From positions 186,001 to 250,000 of the forward strand of contig NZ_QHLY01000005.1 of assembly GCF_003185895.1 (NCBI RefSeq): a stretch of 64,000 nucleotides of DNA. The letters run 5' to 3'. Every line of letters starts with the position of its first letter. Within the stretch, counting starts at the first letter, position 1. The notes beneath the pieces were generated by a model. That model was not told the DNA's origin, searched no databases, and saw nothing but the letters and a program-made list of their open reading frames with translations. The stretch comes from Cryobacterium arcticum. Lineage in GTDB: Bacteria > Actinomycetota > Actinomycetes > Actinomycetales > Microbacteriaceae. The position numbers and the translations under genes were made by a program. This document shows, piece after piece, positions 22,297 through 31,104 of this stretch.

Positions 22297-23766
22297 ATGC
22301 CCGTTCCCCCCATCCCCGCCCTGCCCGATCACGTGCTCCCTGGCACGGTCTTCCGCGACGCCACCGTGCTCACGATGGATGCCGGCCGGCAGATCCTGCC
22401 GCACACTGATGTGCTCGTCGTCGACGACGCCATCGCCGCGATCGGCCCGCACCTCGTTGTGCCCGACGGCACCTTCGAGATCGACGCGGCCGGCGGCATC
22501 CTGATGCCGGGCATGATCGACACCCACCGGCACATGTGGCAGACCGCGATGCGCGGCTACGGCGCCGACTGGACCCTCACCCAGTACTTCGTCTGGTATT
22601 ACCTCGAGCACGGCAAGCACTTCCGCCCGCAGGATGTCTACGCCGGCAACCTGCTCTCCTCGCTCGACGCCATCGACGCCGGCATCACCACCACGGTGGA
22701 CTGGTCGCACGGGCTTCGCACCATCGAGCATGCCGAGGCGGCGCTCGCGGCCCTGCAGGAGGCGCCCGGCCGCTCGGTGCTGGCCTACGGCAACATCTTC
22801 GCCGGCCCCTGGGAGTGGTCGGACTCCGACGAGTTCACGGCCTTCGCCGCCGCGCGGGAGAAGGGCAACGAGATGCTGGGCTTCCAGATGGCGTTCGACG
22901 TCACCGGCGACCCGGCCTTCCCCGAGCGGCGCGCGTTCGAGGTGGCCCGCGACCTCGACCTGGCCGTGACCACGCACGCCGGCGTGTGGGGCGCCACCAA
23001 CGACGACGGCATCCGGCTGATGTACGAGAACGGCTTCATGACCCCCGGCACGGTCTACGTGCACGCCGCCACCCTCTCCGACGACTCCTACCAGCGCATC
23101 GCCGCCACCGGCGGATCGGTGTCGCTCTCGACCGAGAGCGAACAGAGCTGCGGCCAGGGCTACCCGCCGTCGTGGGTGCTGCGCTCGCACGGCATCCCGG
23201 TGTCGCTGTCGGTGGACACCAGCGTGTGGTTCAGCAGCGACCTGTTCGCCGCCATGCGCACCACCCTCGGGGCCGACCGCTCGATCGAGCACATGAAGGC
23301 GCACGAGCTGGGCGAGACCGTCACCCACTCGCACCTGCGCGCCGAGCACGTTGTCGACTGGGCCACACGCGGCGGCGCTGCGGCGCTGGGCAAGGAGGCC
23401 ACGCTCGGTTCGATCGAGGTGGGCAAGAAGGCGGATGTGGTGCTGGTGAAGAACGACGCCTCGCCGTCGATGTTCCCGGTGCTGAACCCCTACGGCCACA
23501 TCGCCCTGCAGGCCAACCGGGCCGACGTGCACACCGTGCTGGTGAACGGGAAGATCGTGAAGTACGGGCACGCCCTGGTCGGCGACCAGCTCGCGGCGGC
23601 CCGCACCGCGGTGGAGGACACCGTCACGCACCTGCAGTCCACCCTCGGCGACGAGGTGTGGAAGGCGGGCATGAACCCCGACATCCCGGCGACGAAGATC
23701 CTCGACAACCCGTACACCTACACGGAGTACCGTACGAGCTCCACGCACGAGGCCGCTGAGGTCTGA
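22297..23766 (+). CDS. Amidohydrolase of the ATZ/TRZ (cytosine-deaminase-like) family
   Basis: A 489-residue metal-dependent hydrolase with a composite beta-sandwich and TIM barrel. Metal ligands are His77 and His79 in IDTHRHMWQ, the His of TTHAGVWG and that of YVHAATLSD, and the Asp of SLSVDTSVWFS. LGSIEVGKKADVVLV is the closing sandwich signature. Members deaminate or dechlorinate heterocycles or cleave amides. The ATG at 22297 follows AAAGGAG after a 113-base spacer from the LigA-like gene. As the last operon gene it may prepare a nitrogenous ring or amide substrate for the dioxygenase. Confidence 0.85.
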   Translation: MPVPPIPALPDHVLPGTVFRDATVLTMDAGRQILPHTDVLVVDDAIAAIGPHLVVPDGTFEIDAAGGILMPGMIDTHRHMWQTAMRGYGADWTLTQYFVWYYLEHGKHFRPQDVYAGNLLSSLDAIDAGITTTVDWSHGLRTIEHAEAALAALQEAPGRSVLAYGNIFAGPWEWSDSDEFTAFAAAREKGNEMLGFQMAFDVTGDPAFPERRAFEVARDLDLAVTTHAGVWGATNDDGIRLMYENGFMTPGTVYVHAATLSDDSYQRIAATGGSVSLSTESEQSCGQGYPPSWVLRSHGIPVSLSVDTSVWFSSDLFAAMRTTLGADRSIEHMKAHELGETVTHSHLRAEHVVDWATRGGAAALGKEATLGSIEVGKKADVVLVKNDASPSMFPVLNPYGHIALQANRADVHTVLVNGKIVKYGHALVGDQLAAARTAVEDTVTHLQSTLGDEVWKAGMNPDIPATKILDNPYTYTEYRTSSTHEAAEV

Positions 23767-23798
23767 GCCGGAATCGGTCGCCCCGCGGAACGGCGCCA

Positions 23799-23835
23799 GA
23801 CCCGCGCATCGCCGACCGATCCGGATGCGCGGGTC
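23799..23835 (+). terminator. Terminator of the catabolic operon
   Basis: GACCCGCGCATC (23799-23810) and GATGCGCGGGTC (23824-23835) are a perfect 12-base inverted repeat with a 13-base loop, 32 bases after the amidohydrolase stop and before the convergent membrane-protein gene. It can act on both strands. Confidence 0.78.
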
Positions 23836-23880
23836 ACGCGTACCGCCCCCGCCCACGTGCGACCGGCGACGACGGGATGC

Positions 23881-24366
23881 CTAGACCTTCATGCGCAGCG
23901 CCGTGACGAAGGTGGGGATGGTGATGATCAGCTGCCAGGAGATCACCGGGATGATCACCATCACCTCGAACGGTGCGGCCCACCCGGGGCTCTGCGCGAG
24001 GAGCATCAGCACCACGGTGATCACGAAGACCACCGAGAGCACCTTGTACGACATCGAGTAGACCAGGCCGCGAATCTGCGCCTGCCGTTCGTCGAGCACG
24101 TCGGGCGAAAGCTCCTCGACCCCGCGAGTGGAGGCCTTCAACCCGCCCAGGGTGAACACCATCACGATGATCAGCACCACCATGCCGCCGAGGAACACGG
24201 CAACGGGCATCATCGCGGCGGTGCCGATGAGCACGGCCTCGGCCACGAGCACCCCGATCAGGCCGGCCGCCAACAGGCGTCTGGCCTTGGGTGTGCGCAG
24301 GTACTCCATCGAGGGGTCGTCCAGCCTGGCCGCTCGGCGCTGCTGGTAGGTCGGGGAGGCGGTCAT
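23881..24366 (-). CDS. Four-helix membrane protein of unknown function, partner of XRE regulator
   Basis: A 161-residue protein with four hydrophobic helices in two hairpins, at about residues 30-50, 54-76, 103-124 and 132-152, separated by a charged cytoplasmic segment (VEELSPDVLDERQAQIRGLVYSM). No family name is certain. It overlaps the preceding XRE-type regulator by four bases. Such small-HTH plus membrane-protein pairs (DUF2178-like in archaea and Gram-positives) are common, and the regulator usually controls the pair. Confidence 0.7.
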   Translation of the reverse strand: MTASPTYQQRRAARLDDPSMEYLRTPKARRLLAAGLIGVLVAEAVLIGTAAMMPVAVFLGGMVVLIIVMVFTLGGLKASTRGVEELSPDVLDERQAQIRGLVYSMSYKVLSVVFVITVVLMLLAQSPGWAAPFEVMVIIPVISWQLIITIPTFVTALRMKV

Positions 24367-24638
24367 CGGTTCTCTCCTTCGGTGTTGTAAAGCTGGTCGG
24401 CCATGCTGGCGAACGGCGTCAACGAGAAAACGGCGTCGAGGGGAACGGCCAGCGCCGCAGCAATGCGCAGGGCGAGCACCAGACTCGGGCTGTACTCCCC
24501 ACGTTCGAGGTAGCCGATGGTTTGGTAGTGCACCCCGGCCAGCTCGGCAAGCTCCTTGCGGCTCATGCCACGCTCGGCGCGCAGAACGGGAAGCCGCGTA
24601 TAGAACTGCGGCTGCTCATCCGGAACTTGCTTCTTCAT
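24363..24638 (-). CDS. Small XRE-family regulator (YozG/Cro-like), leaderless
   Basis: A 91-residue protein. LPVLRAERGMSRKELAELAGVHYQTIGYLERGEYSPSLVLALRIA is a complete Cro/XRE helix-turn-helix of the short class found with small membrane proteins. The mRNA appears leaderless: TACATT (24650-24645) ends six bases before the ATG, and an inverted repeat covers the -10 and the start codon. It therefore probably represses itself and the membrane protein overlapping its 3' end. Confidence 0.82.
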   Translation of the reverse strand: MKKQVPDEQPQFYTRLPVLRAERGMSRKELAELAGVHYQTIGYLERGEYSPSLVLALRIAAALAVPLDAVFSLTPFASMADQLYNTEGENR

Positions 24639-24656
24639 GTAGCAAATGTACTACAT
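24637..24656 (-). promoter_or_regulatory. Operator over leaderless start of the small XRE gene
   Basis: ATGTAG (24637-24642) and CTACAT (24651-24656) are a perfect inverted repeat with an 8-base spacer. On the minus strand it contains the -10 TACATT and includes the first two bases of the ATG. A TTGCGC 18 bases further upstream could be the -35. Confidence 0.7.
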
Positions 24657-24754
24657 ATGATTACAGGTGCGCAAGATCACCATCCGCGTGACGCGGCCCG
24701 CGCCACCCGACGAGCCCTGAGCCAGCCCCTGTGAGGACCGCCTAGGCTGGGGAA

Positions 24755-25597
24755 ATGTCCGCCTCAGCCTGGGTCGAAGTCGCCCACGACGTCTACCAGC
24801 AGCGCTACAACCCGGTCGACGTCTCGGTGGTCGCGGTGCTGGGCGCCGACGGCGTCACGGTGATCGACACCCGCAACAACCTGGCCGAAGGCGCCGAGAT
24901 CATCGAGGATGTGGGCATCCGGTTCGGCGTGCCGATCGTGGCCGTGATCAACACCCACGCGCACTACGACCATTCGTTCGGCAACCAGGCTTTCGCAGCG
25001 TTGGGCGTGCCCATCTACGGGCATCGACTCGTGGCCCAGCACTACGCCGACTACGAAGAGCCCCGGCTGCTGGCCGTGCAGGCCGACCCGAGCCGGGAGC
25101 CCGACAAGACCTGGCACCAGGTGATCCTGACGCCGCCGACGCACCTCGTCGGGCAGCGGATGACCGTGGTCGCCGGCGGCCGCACTCTCGAGCTGGTCCC
25201 GCTGCCGCCCGGGCACACCGATACCGACCTGGCCACCTTCGTGCCCGATGCGCGGGCCTGGATCCTCGGCGACGTGATCGAGGAGTCGGGGCCGCCCATG
25301 GCCGGATCGGGCGGCTTTCCGCTGACCTGGCCGAACGTTCTCGATGAACTCCTGACCTGGATCGACCCCGCCGATGTGATCGTGCCCGGGCACGGCACGG
25401 TGGTCGACCGCGACTTCGTCGTACGCCAGGCCGCCGACCTGCGGGCGCTGGCCGACAGCATCCGGGCCGGGTGGGCGGCTGGCCTCGCCGTGGACGACGC
25501 CGTGGACGCGGCCGCCCTCGCCACCCCCACGAGCTCCTGGCCCGCCCACATGCTCCGGCCGGCGTTCGAGCGCGGCTACGCGCAGCTGGCACCCTAG
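24755..25597 (+). CDS. Metallo-beta-lactamase-fold hydrolase
   Basis: A 280-residue MBL-fold protein with the full metal set: NTHAHYDHS (HxHxDH), GHTDTD, the Asp of ILGDVIEE and PGHGTVV near the C terminus. Thus two metals, probably zinc, are expected. The fold serves glyoxalase II-like thioesterases, quinol lactonases and other hydrolases. There is no signal peptide. The gene stands between the small XRE unit and the SDR gene 9 bases downstream, with which it is probably co-transcribed. Substrate unknown. Confidence 0.85.
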   Translation: MSASAWVEVAHDVYQQRYNPVDVSVVAVLGADGVTVIDTRNNLAEGAEIIEDVGIRFGVPIVAVINTHAHYDHSFGNQAFAALGVPIYGHRLVAQHYADYEEPRLLAVQADPSREPDKTWHQVILTPPTHLVGQRMTVVAGGRTLELVPLPPGHTDTDLATFVPDARAWILGDVIEESGPPMAGSGGFPLTWPNVLDELLTWIDPADVIVPGHGTVVDRDFVVRQAADLRALADSIRAGWAAGLAVDDAVDAAALATPTSSWPAHMLRPAFERGYAQLAP

Positions 25598-25606
25598 GCT
25601 GGCGGC

Positions 25607-26599
25607 GTGGGGGACATCAGAAAACGCGCTGTGGTCGCCGGGGCATCCGGATTCATCGGGCAGCGCCTCGTGCGCGAACTGCGGGGCGACGGATACGACG
25701 TCGCCTGCATCGGTCGGAGTGGTCCCGACGCGAGGTGGAGCGACGATCAAGCCGTGCGGGCGCTGGTGGACGGCGCCGATCTGCTGGTGAATCTCGCCGG
25801 CAAGATCGTGAACTGCCGGTACACAGACGCGAACCGCACCGAGATCCTGCGCTCGAGGGTCGACACCACCCGGCAGTTGCGCCAGGCCGTCGCGGCGAGC
25901 GCGCATCCGCCGCGGGTGTGGTTGAACGCGAGCACCGCCACGATCTACCGTTACGCCGGGGACCGCCCGATGACAGAGGCCGGCGGCGAACTGGGCACCG
26001 GGTTCTCTGTGGACATCGCCCGCGAGTGGGAAGACGAATTCTTCAGCGGCACTCTGCCCGGCACCCGGCGGGTGGCGTTACGGATGGCCATCGTGCTCGG
26101 AGACGGTCCTGCCACGACGATCCTGGTGCGGCTGGCCCGGTTCGGCCTCGGCGGGGCACAGCACGACGGCTGGTGGTTTCCGCACCGGCGCTACCGCGGC
26201 ATCGGCGCCCACCCGTCCGGCGACGGGCGGGCACCCAGTCACCGTTCCCGGGGCCGGCAACGATTCAGCTGGATCCACCTCGACGATGTCATCGATGCCA
26301 TTCGGTTAATCGTCGCCACCGACGACCTCGACGGACCGGTCAACCTCGCCGCACCGTACCCCAGCGACAACCGCACCCTGATGGCCACGCTGCGGCGAAG
26401 CGTCAGGGCGCGGATCGGGCTGCCGGCGTTCCGCTGGATGCTCGAACCGGCGATGTGGTTGCTCCGCACCGAACCAGAGTTGGTGCTGAAGAGCCGTTGG
26501 GTGCTGCCCGACCGTCTGCTTCAGGCCGGCTACACCTTCCGATGGCCGAACCTTGGACCGGCGATCGACGACGTGGTGGCGCGCTCCTCGCGCAGGTGA
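25607..26599 (+). CDS. TIGR01777/DUF1731-type SDR epimerase-like protein
   Basis: A 330-residue extended SDR. The Rossmann motif is VVAGASGFIGQRLVREL near residues 9-25 and LVNLAGKIVNCRYTDANR is typical of the YfcH/TIGR01777 family. A C-terminal DUF1731 region (LPAFRWMLEPAMWLL...LVLKSRWVLPDRLLQAGYTF) follows. A Gly/His/Arg-rich stretch (about residues 180-222) has replaced the usual short loop, including PHRRYRGIGAHPSGDGR. The start is GTG. No reaction is known for the family. Confidence 0.82.
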   Translation: MGDIRKRAVVAGASGFIGQRLVRELRGDGYDVACIGRSGPDARWSDDQAVRALVDGADLLVNLAGKIVNCRYTDANRTEILRSRVDTTRQLRQAVAASAHPPRVWLNASTATIYRYAGDRPMTEAGGELGTGFSVDIAREWEDEFFSGTLPGTRRVALRMAIVLGDGPATTILVRLARFGLGGAQHDGWWFPHRRYRGIGAHPSGDGRAPSHRSRGRQRFSWIHLDDVIDAIRLIVATDDLDGPVNLAAPYPSDNRTLMATLRRSVRARIGLPAFRWMLEPAMWLLRTEPELVLKSRWVLPDRLLQAGYTFRWPNLGPAIDDVVARSSRR

Positions 26600-26664
26600 C
26601 CGCGCCGCCTCCTACGGCGGTCGCGACCGGGGAAGTGCAGTTCCAGCGCGGCGCGGCTGCGGCG

Positions 26665-27216
26665 TCAGGCGAGGAGGGCGATGATCTCCGCGGTCGTTCC
26701 GGTCTGCCCCAGGGCCGGGAAGACACCGGCCACACTCTTCTCGTGCGCCTCTGCGCTGCGGTCGGTGATCGCGTCGACGGCAATCGCCACGCTGTAGCCG
26801 AGGTCGTAGGCGTCGCGCGCGGTGGACTCCACGCCGAAGCTGGTGGCGATGCCGGCGAGCACGAGCTGGGTGATGCCGCGCTCGGTGAGCAGGGCGTGCA
26901 GGTCGGTGCCGGCGAACGCACTCCAGGTGGCCCGGGTGATCGTGAGATCACTCGGCTGCTGGTCCAGCCCGGGCACCAGCGCGCTGAACGCGCCCGGGAA
27001 TTCCCGGGCGCCCTCGCCGTACTGGGTGCGTCCGGCGGGAGTGCCGTCGACGTTGGCGAGCACAACGGGCAGGCCCTGGGCGCGGAAGGCGCCGAGCAGG
27101 TCATTGGCCCTGGCGACGATGTCGTCGGCCGGATGCGCGGTGGGAGCACCGAGTGTTCCGGCCTGCAGGTCGATCACGATCAGGGCGGCCGTGTGGTCGA
27201 GCGCGGTGACAGTCAC
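26665..27216 (-). CDS. Isochorismatase-family cysteine hydrolase
   Basis: A 183-residue protein with the isochorismatase-like fold. The catalytic triad candidates are Asp18 in VIDLQAG, a Lys/Arg in the middle region, and a position in LAGIATSFGVESTARDAYDLGY where most family members have Cys (GVxTxxCV). Here that site reads ATSFGVES, so the nucleophilic cysteine appears to be replaced. It may hydrolyse a small amide by another residue or be inactive. It overlaps the HxlR regulator by four bases and is probably induced through it, as in quinone- or electrophile-responsive pairs. Confidence 0.8.
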   Translation of the reverse strand: MTVTALDHTAALIVIDLQAGTLGAPTAHPADDIVARANDLLGAFRAQGLPVVLANVDGTPAGRTQYGEGAREFPGAFSALVPGLDQQPSDLTITRATWSAFAGTDLHALLTERGITQLVLAGIATSFGVESTARDAYDLGYSVAIAVDAITDRSAEAHEKSVAGVFPALGQTGTTAEIIALLA

Positions 27217-27605
27217 GAATGTTCTCCTTGGGGTGGTGGGGCGGTTTGGTGATGCGCGATGATGCCGGGAAGTTGGTCGTGGATCGTGTTGATGAGGTCG
27301 CGCACGCTGCGGGCGATCGGCCGGCCGAGGTCGGTGAGGGCGTAGTCGACCCGCAGCGGGATCGTGGGGTGCGGCGTGCGGGAGACCAGGCCGTGCGCCT
27401 CGAGCCGTTGCAGCGTTTGCACCAGCATCCGGTCAGAGATTCCGCGCACCGCCCGGGCCAGTTCGGCGAAGCGCAGCGGCCCGTCGATCAGTGCCGCCAG
27501 GGTGAGCGCACCCCACCGCCCGGTCGAGTGCTCGAGAACGCTGCGCGAGGCGTCATCCGAGTCGGCCGCATCCGAGGGCCCGGCGTGCAGGCGGCCAGGT
27601 GTCAT
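27213..27605 (-). CDS. HxlR-family winged-helix regulator
   Basis: A 130-residue MarR-like HxlR protein: GRWGALTLAALIDGPLRFAELARAVRGISDRMLVQTLQRLEAHGLV followed by VDYALTDLGRPI. HxlR proteins respond to aldehydes, quinones or oxidants and often use a cysteine near the N terminus; this one has no cysteine, so thiol sensing is excluded. An ACTTAC-GCAAA-GTAAGC operator lies 26 bases upstream. It is transcribed with the isochorismatase-like gene and divergently from the TOBE regulator. Confidence 0.87.
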   Translation of the reverse strand: MTPGRLHAGPSDAADSDDASRSVLEHSTGRWGALTLAALIDGPLRFAELARAVRGISDRMLVQTLQRLEAHGLVSRTPHPTIPLRVDYALTDLGRPIARSVRDLINTIHDQLPGIIAHHQTAPPPQGEHS

Positions 27606-27630
27606 GGCAACAGGCTAGATGCATTCCGGT

Positions 27631-27647
27631 ACTTACGCAAAGTAAGC
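27631..27647. promoter_or_regulatory. HxlR operator
   Basis: CTTAC (27632-27636) and GTAAG (27642-27646) form a perfect inverted repeat with a 5-base spacer, extended by A on the left and C on the right. The ACTTAC...GTAAG pattern is the usual HxlR/YodB-type site. Confidence 0.7.
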
Positions 27648-27695
27648 ACTGATGTCGTGAATGCGGAACGAACGCATGTTCAACTCCGTGAAAAC

Positions 27696-27710
27696 GGTTA
27701 TAGAGTAACC
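27696..27710 (+). promoter_or_regulatory. Operator over the promoter of the molybdate operon
   Basis: GGTTA (27696-27700) and TAACC (27706-27710) are a perfect inverted repeat around TAGAG. A -10 TAGAGT (27701-27706) lies inside it and the ATG follows at 27714 with no ribosome binding site, so the message is probably leaderless. The TOBE/HTH protein encoded first is the natural ligand, as ModE sites are also GTTA/TAAC-like. Confidence 0.6.
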
Positions 27711-27713
27711 TTC

Positions 27714-28118
27714 ATGCCTCAGATACGGATAAAAGACGCCGCGGCCTTTTTGAGCGTGAGCGACGACACCGTGCGCCGCTGGATCGACAACGGCACCTTG
27801 CCGAGTTCCAAGGACGCCTCGTCGCGCACCGTCGTCGACGGTCTGGCGCTGGCGCAGCTGGCCCGCAAGAACGCGGTGCTGCCCGAGGACCCGTCCGAGA
27901 TCGGCCGATCCGCCCGCAACCGGTTCGTCGGCCTGGTGACCGACATCGTCATGGACAAGGTGATGGCCCAGGTCGAGATCCAGTGCGGACCACACCGGGT
28001 CGTGTCGCTCATGAGCAGCGAAGCCGTGCGCGAGCTCGGCCTCGAGCTCGGCTCCGTCGCCATCGCCGTGGTCAAGGCCACCACCGTCATCGTCGAAACC
28101 CCCTCCGGAAAGCTCTGA
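27714..28118 (+). CDS. Helix-turn-helix/TOBE (Mop-like) molybdate-responsive regulator
   Basis: A 134-residue protein. Residues 5-45 form an excisionase/MerR-like helix-turn-helix (IKDAAAFLSVSDDTVRRWIDNGTLPS). Residues 68-134 form one TOBE/Mop domain (RNRFVGLVTDIVMDKVMAQVEIQCGPHRVVSLMSSEAV), which binds molybdate or tungstate in oligomers. It stands 2 bases before modA and probably replaces ModE as oxyanion-sensing repressor of the operon. Start chosen at ATG 27714; the longer open frame upstream runs through the HxlR gene. Confidence 0.87.
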   Translation: MPQIRIKDAAAFLSVSDDTVRRWIDNGTLPSSKDASSRTVVDGLALAQLARKNAVLPEDPSEIGRSARNRFVGLVTDIVMDKVMAQVEIQCGPHRVVSLMSSEAVRELGLELGSVAIAVVKATTVIVETPSGKL

Positions 28119-28120
28119 TC

Positions 28121-28924
28121 GTGCCCCGCACCTCCCCCTCCGGCCGTGTCGTCGCGCTCATCGGTCTGGCCGCGCTCGTGCTGACCGGATGCGCCACCGC
28201 CACCCCCGCCGCATCCACCCCCACTCCGTCTGCCTCGGCCGCCGCCCTCGACGGCGACATCACCGTCTTCGCCGCGGCCTCGCTTAAGGCCACCTTCACC
28301 GAGCTGGCCGCCTCGTTCGAGGCCGAGAACCCGGGCACCACCGTGGCCCTGAACTTCGCCGGCTCGTCGGACCTGGTCACCCAGATCATCGAGGGCGCTC
28401 CCGCCGACGTTTTCGCCTCCGCCGACACCAAGAACATGACCAAGCTCACCGATGAGTCCTTGGCCGCGGGCGACCCGGTCGACTTCGCCACCAACGTGCT
28501 CGAGATCGCGGTGCCGCCGGGCAACCCGGCCGGCATCGTCGACTTCGCCGACCTGGCCAGCCCCGACGTGAAGCTCGTCGTCTGCGCCCCGGAGGTGCCC
28601 TGCGGTTCCGCCACCGCCACCGTGGCAGCCGCCGCCGACCTCACCCTCACTCCGGTGAGCGAAGAGTCCTCGGTCACCGATGTTCTCGGCAAGGTCACCT
28701 CGGGCGAAGCGGATGCCGGCCTGGTCTACGTCACCGACGTCACGGCCGCGGGCGACGCGGTCGAGGGCATCGATTTCGCAGAGTCCGCGGAGGCCGTGAA
28801 CACCTACCCGATCGTGGCGCTGAAGGATTCGGCATCCGCGGACGTGGCCCAGGCCTTCGTCGACTACATCACCGGCGGCGCGGGTGCCGACGTGCTGCAG
28901 ACCGCGGGCTTCGGGGCGCCGTAG
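28121..28924 (+). CDS. modA: Molybdate ABC transporter substrate-binding lipoprotein
   Basis: A 267-residue lipoprotein. A signal peptide ends in the lipobox LTGC near residue 24, then a Thr/Pro/Ser/Ala linker. The mature domain shows the ModA pattern [40 protein letters not shown] and a late DAGLVYVTD. It captures molybdate at the cell surface. The start is GTG at 28121, only 2 bases after the regulator stop, and modB follows after 4 bases, so the order regulator-modA-modB-modC is one transcript. Confidence 0.92.
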   Translation: MPRTSPSGRVVALIGLAALVLTGCATATPAASTPTPSASAAALDGDITVFAAASLKATFTELAASFEAENPGTTVALNFAGSSDLVTQIIEGAPADVFASADTKNMTKLTDESLAAGDPVDFATNVLEIAVPPGNPAGIVDFADLASPDVKLVVCAPEVPCGSATATVAAAADLTLTPVSEESSVTDVLGKVTSGEADAGLVYVTDVTAAGDAVEGIDFAESAEAVNTYPIVALKDSASADVAQAFVDYITGGAGADVLQTAGFGAP

Positions 28925-28928
28925 CTCC

Positions 28929-29747
28929 ATGAGGCCGGTCTCGGGCAGCTACTCCGGGGTGCCCCGCTGGGTCATCGCGCTCGCCGCCGTGGGCGCGGCG
29001 TTTGTGTTGCTTCCGCTGGCGGCGATGGTGCTGCGGGTGAACTGGGCGGAGTTCGTGCCACTGGTCACCTCGGAATCCTCGGTCGCCGCCCTGCTCCTCA
29101 GCCTGCGCACCTCCCTCGCCGCCACCGCGCTCTGCGTGGTCTTCGGCGTTCCGATGGCGCTGGTTTTGGCCCGCACCGACTTCTGGGGGCAGAAGATCCT
29201 CCGCTCCCTGGTGCTGCTTCCCCTCGTGCTGCCGCCGGTCGTGGGCGGCATCGCGCTGCTCTACACCTTCGGCCGGCGCGGCCTGTTGGGGCAGACCTTC
29301 GGGCTGCTCGGCATCGAAATCGCCTTTTCCACCACCGCGGTGGTGATCGCGCAGACCTTCGTGGCGCTGCCGTTCCTGGTGCTCAGCCTCGAGGGCGCGC
29401 TCCGCACGGTGGGCACTCGGTATGAAGCGATCGGCGCCACGCTCGGCGCCAGCCCCACCACGGTGCTGCGCCGCATCACCCTGCCGCTGGTGCTGCCGGC
29501 CGTGCTCTCCGGCGCCGTGCTGTCGTTCGCCCGCGCGCTCGGCGAGTTCGGCGCCACGCTCACCTTCGCCGGCAGCCTGCAGGGCACCACCCGCACCCTG
29601 CCGTTGGAGATCTACCTGCAGCGCGAGACCGATCCAGACACCGCCGTCGCGCTGTCCCTGCTGCTGGTGGTGGTGGCGATCGTCATCGTCACACTCGCGC
29701 ACCGCACCGGCGCCCCGTTCCGCCGCACGACCGGGGCAGACTCGTGA
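28929..29747 (+). CDS. modB: Molybdate ABC transporter permease
   Basis: A 272-residue permease with six membrane helices. The ModB/CysT cytoplasmic EAA loop is [28 protein letters not shown], followed by [17 protein letters not shown], a strong ModB signature. [24 protein letters not shown] is also typical. The ATG lies 4 bases after the modA stop; the GTG of modC overlaps its stop. Confidence 0.93.
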   Translation: MRPVSGSYSGVPRWVIALAAVGAAFVLLPLAAMVLRVNWAEFVPLVTSESSVAALLLSLRTSLAATALCVVFGVPMALVLARTDFWGQKILRSLVLLPLVLPPVVGGIALLYTFGRRGLLGQTFGLLGIEIAFSTTAVVIAQTFVALPFLVLSLEGALRTVGTRYEAIGATLGASPTTVLRRITLPLVLPAVLSGAVLSFARALGEFGATLTFAGSLQGTTRTLPLEIYLQRETDPDTAVALSLLLVVVAIVIVTLAHRTGAPFRRTTGADS

Positions 29748-30841
29748 CCTTCACCCTCGACCTGCACGTCGCCGAGCGCGACGTGACGCTGCACCTGGAG
29801 GTGGCCGCGGGCGAGACCGTCGCCGTGCTCGGCCCCAACGGTGCCGGCAAGTCCACCCTGTTGGGCGTGATCGCCGGGCTGGTACGGCCCGACAGCGGAC
29901 GGGCCGAACTGAACGGCACCGTCTTGTTCGACCTGCCCGCCACCGGCGACCGCCGCTCGGTGTGGCGGCCGCCGCATCAGCGATCGGTGTCGCTCCTGGC
30001 GCAAGACGCACTGCTGTTCCCGCACCTGAGCGTGCTCGAGAACGTGGCTTTCGGGCCCCGCGGCGCCGGCGTGCCCGCGAGCCAGGCCCGCGAAACCGCG
30101 ACCGGGTGGCTACGCGAGGTGGATGCCGAGGGGCTCGCGGGCCGGCGCCCGGCCGAGCTCTCCGGCGGGCAGGCCCAGCGGATCGCGGTGGCGCGGGCGC
30201 TCGCATCCGACCCCGGCCTCTTACTGCTCGACGAACCGCTCGCTGCCCTGGACATCGCGGTCGCGCCGGCAGTACGGCGGATGCTGCGCCGGGTGCTCGC
30301 CGATCGCAGCGCGGTGATCGTGACCCACGATGTGCTCGACGCCTATACCCTCGCCGACCGGGTGGTGATCATCGAGAACGGCCGGATCGTCGATGAAGGC
30401 ACTCCGGCGGAGGTGTTCGACCGGCCGCGCAGCGCGTTCGCGGCCGGGCTGGCCGGGCTCAACCTGATCACCGGTACCCGTCGGGGCAACACGCTCGTCG
30501 CGGATGCCTTCACGAGCATCGGAATCGACGGCGGGTTGCACGGGTCCGGCATCGACGCGGCGGAGGGCGCACCGCTGTCACTGGCCGTGCGGCCGGCCGC
30601 GGTCTCCGTCTCGGCCGACAGGCCGACCGATCCGACGCTCATCAACGTGCGCGCCGAGCTGATCGACCTCGAACCGCGCGGCGACTTCGTGCGGGTGCGC
30701 AGCCTGCTGCTGTCGGCCGACGTCAGCCCGAAGCAGGCCGCCGAGCTGGATCCCGCCGTGGGGTCACCGGTCTGGTTCTCGTTCCCGTCGACCGCTGCCA
30801 CGGTATTCCCGAGCGTTCGTTCCACCCGGCTTTCCTCTTAG
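29744..30841 (+). CDS. modC: Molybdate ABC transporter ATP-binding protein
   Basis: A 365-residue ATPase. Walker A is GPNGAGKST near residues 29-37, the signature is [15 protein letters not shown], Walker B is [12 protein letters not shown] and the switch His is that of [10 protein letters not shown]. The C-terminal 130 residues form a TOBE domain ([12 protein letters not shown]...PVWFSFP) that may bind molybdate and inhibit transport. Start GTG 29744 overlaps modB. It is the last gene of the operon; the 263 bases after it hold no gene I can support and lead into carD. Confidence 0.93.
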   Translation: MTFTLDLHVAERDVTLHLEVAAGETVAVLGPNGAGKSTLLGVIAGLVRPDSGRAELNGTVLFDLPATGDRRSVWRPPHQRSVSLLAQDALLFPHLSVLENVAFGPRGAGVPASQARETATGWLREVDAEGLAGRRPAELSGGQAQRIAVARALASDPGLLLLDEPLAALDIAVAPAVRRMLRRVLADRSAVIVTHDVLDAYTLADRVVIIENGRIVDEGTPAEVFDRPRSAFAAGLAGLNLITGTRRGNTLVADAFTSIGIDGGLHGSGIDAAEGAPLSLAVRPAAVSVSADRPTDPTLINVRAELIDLEPRGDFVRVRSLLLSADVSPKQAAELDPAVGSPVWFSFPSTAATVFPSVRSTRLSS

Positions 30842-31104
30842 GTGGGGGCTCTCCGGCGCCTGGCGAAGCTGTGAATACAACGCCAATCCTGGGTTTTCCG
30901 CGCCCGGCAGGGCGAAATCGCACGGCATAATGACGAGGTCGATCTCGCAGGAACTCGAAACCCCGTCGTACACGAGGGCAACGATTCCCGTGCAATTATT
31001 CGCCAGCCGAGAGGCTGTGAGTGGTTCCGCCGTCCGAGAAGCCGCTCCCCGGAGCGGGTTCCGCGATGCCGAGTCAGGCATTCACGAACACCTCGAGGTG
31101 ACGA

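Noticed and set aside
30842-31104. Leader between modC and carD examined for a gene or riboswitch
   Set aside because: Only short frames without ribosome binding sites and no known aptamer pattern; I see nothing there beyond a probable carD promoter region.
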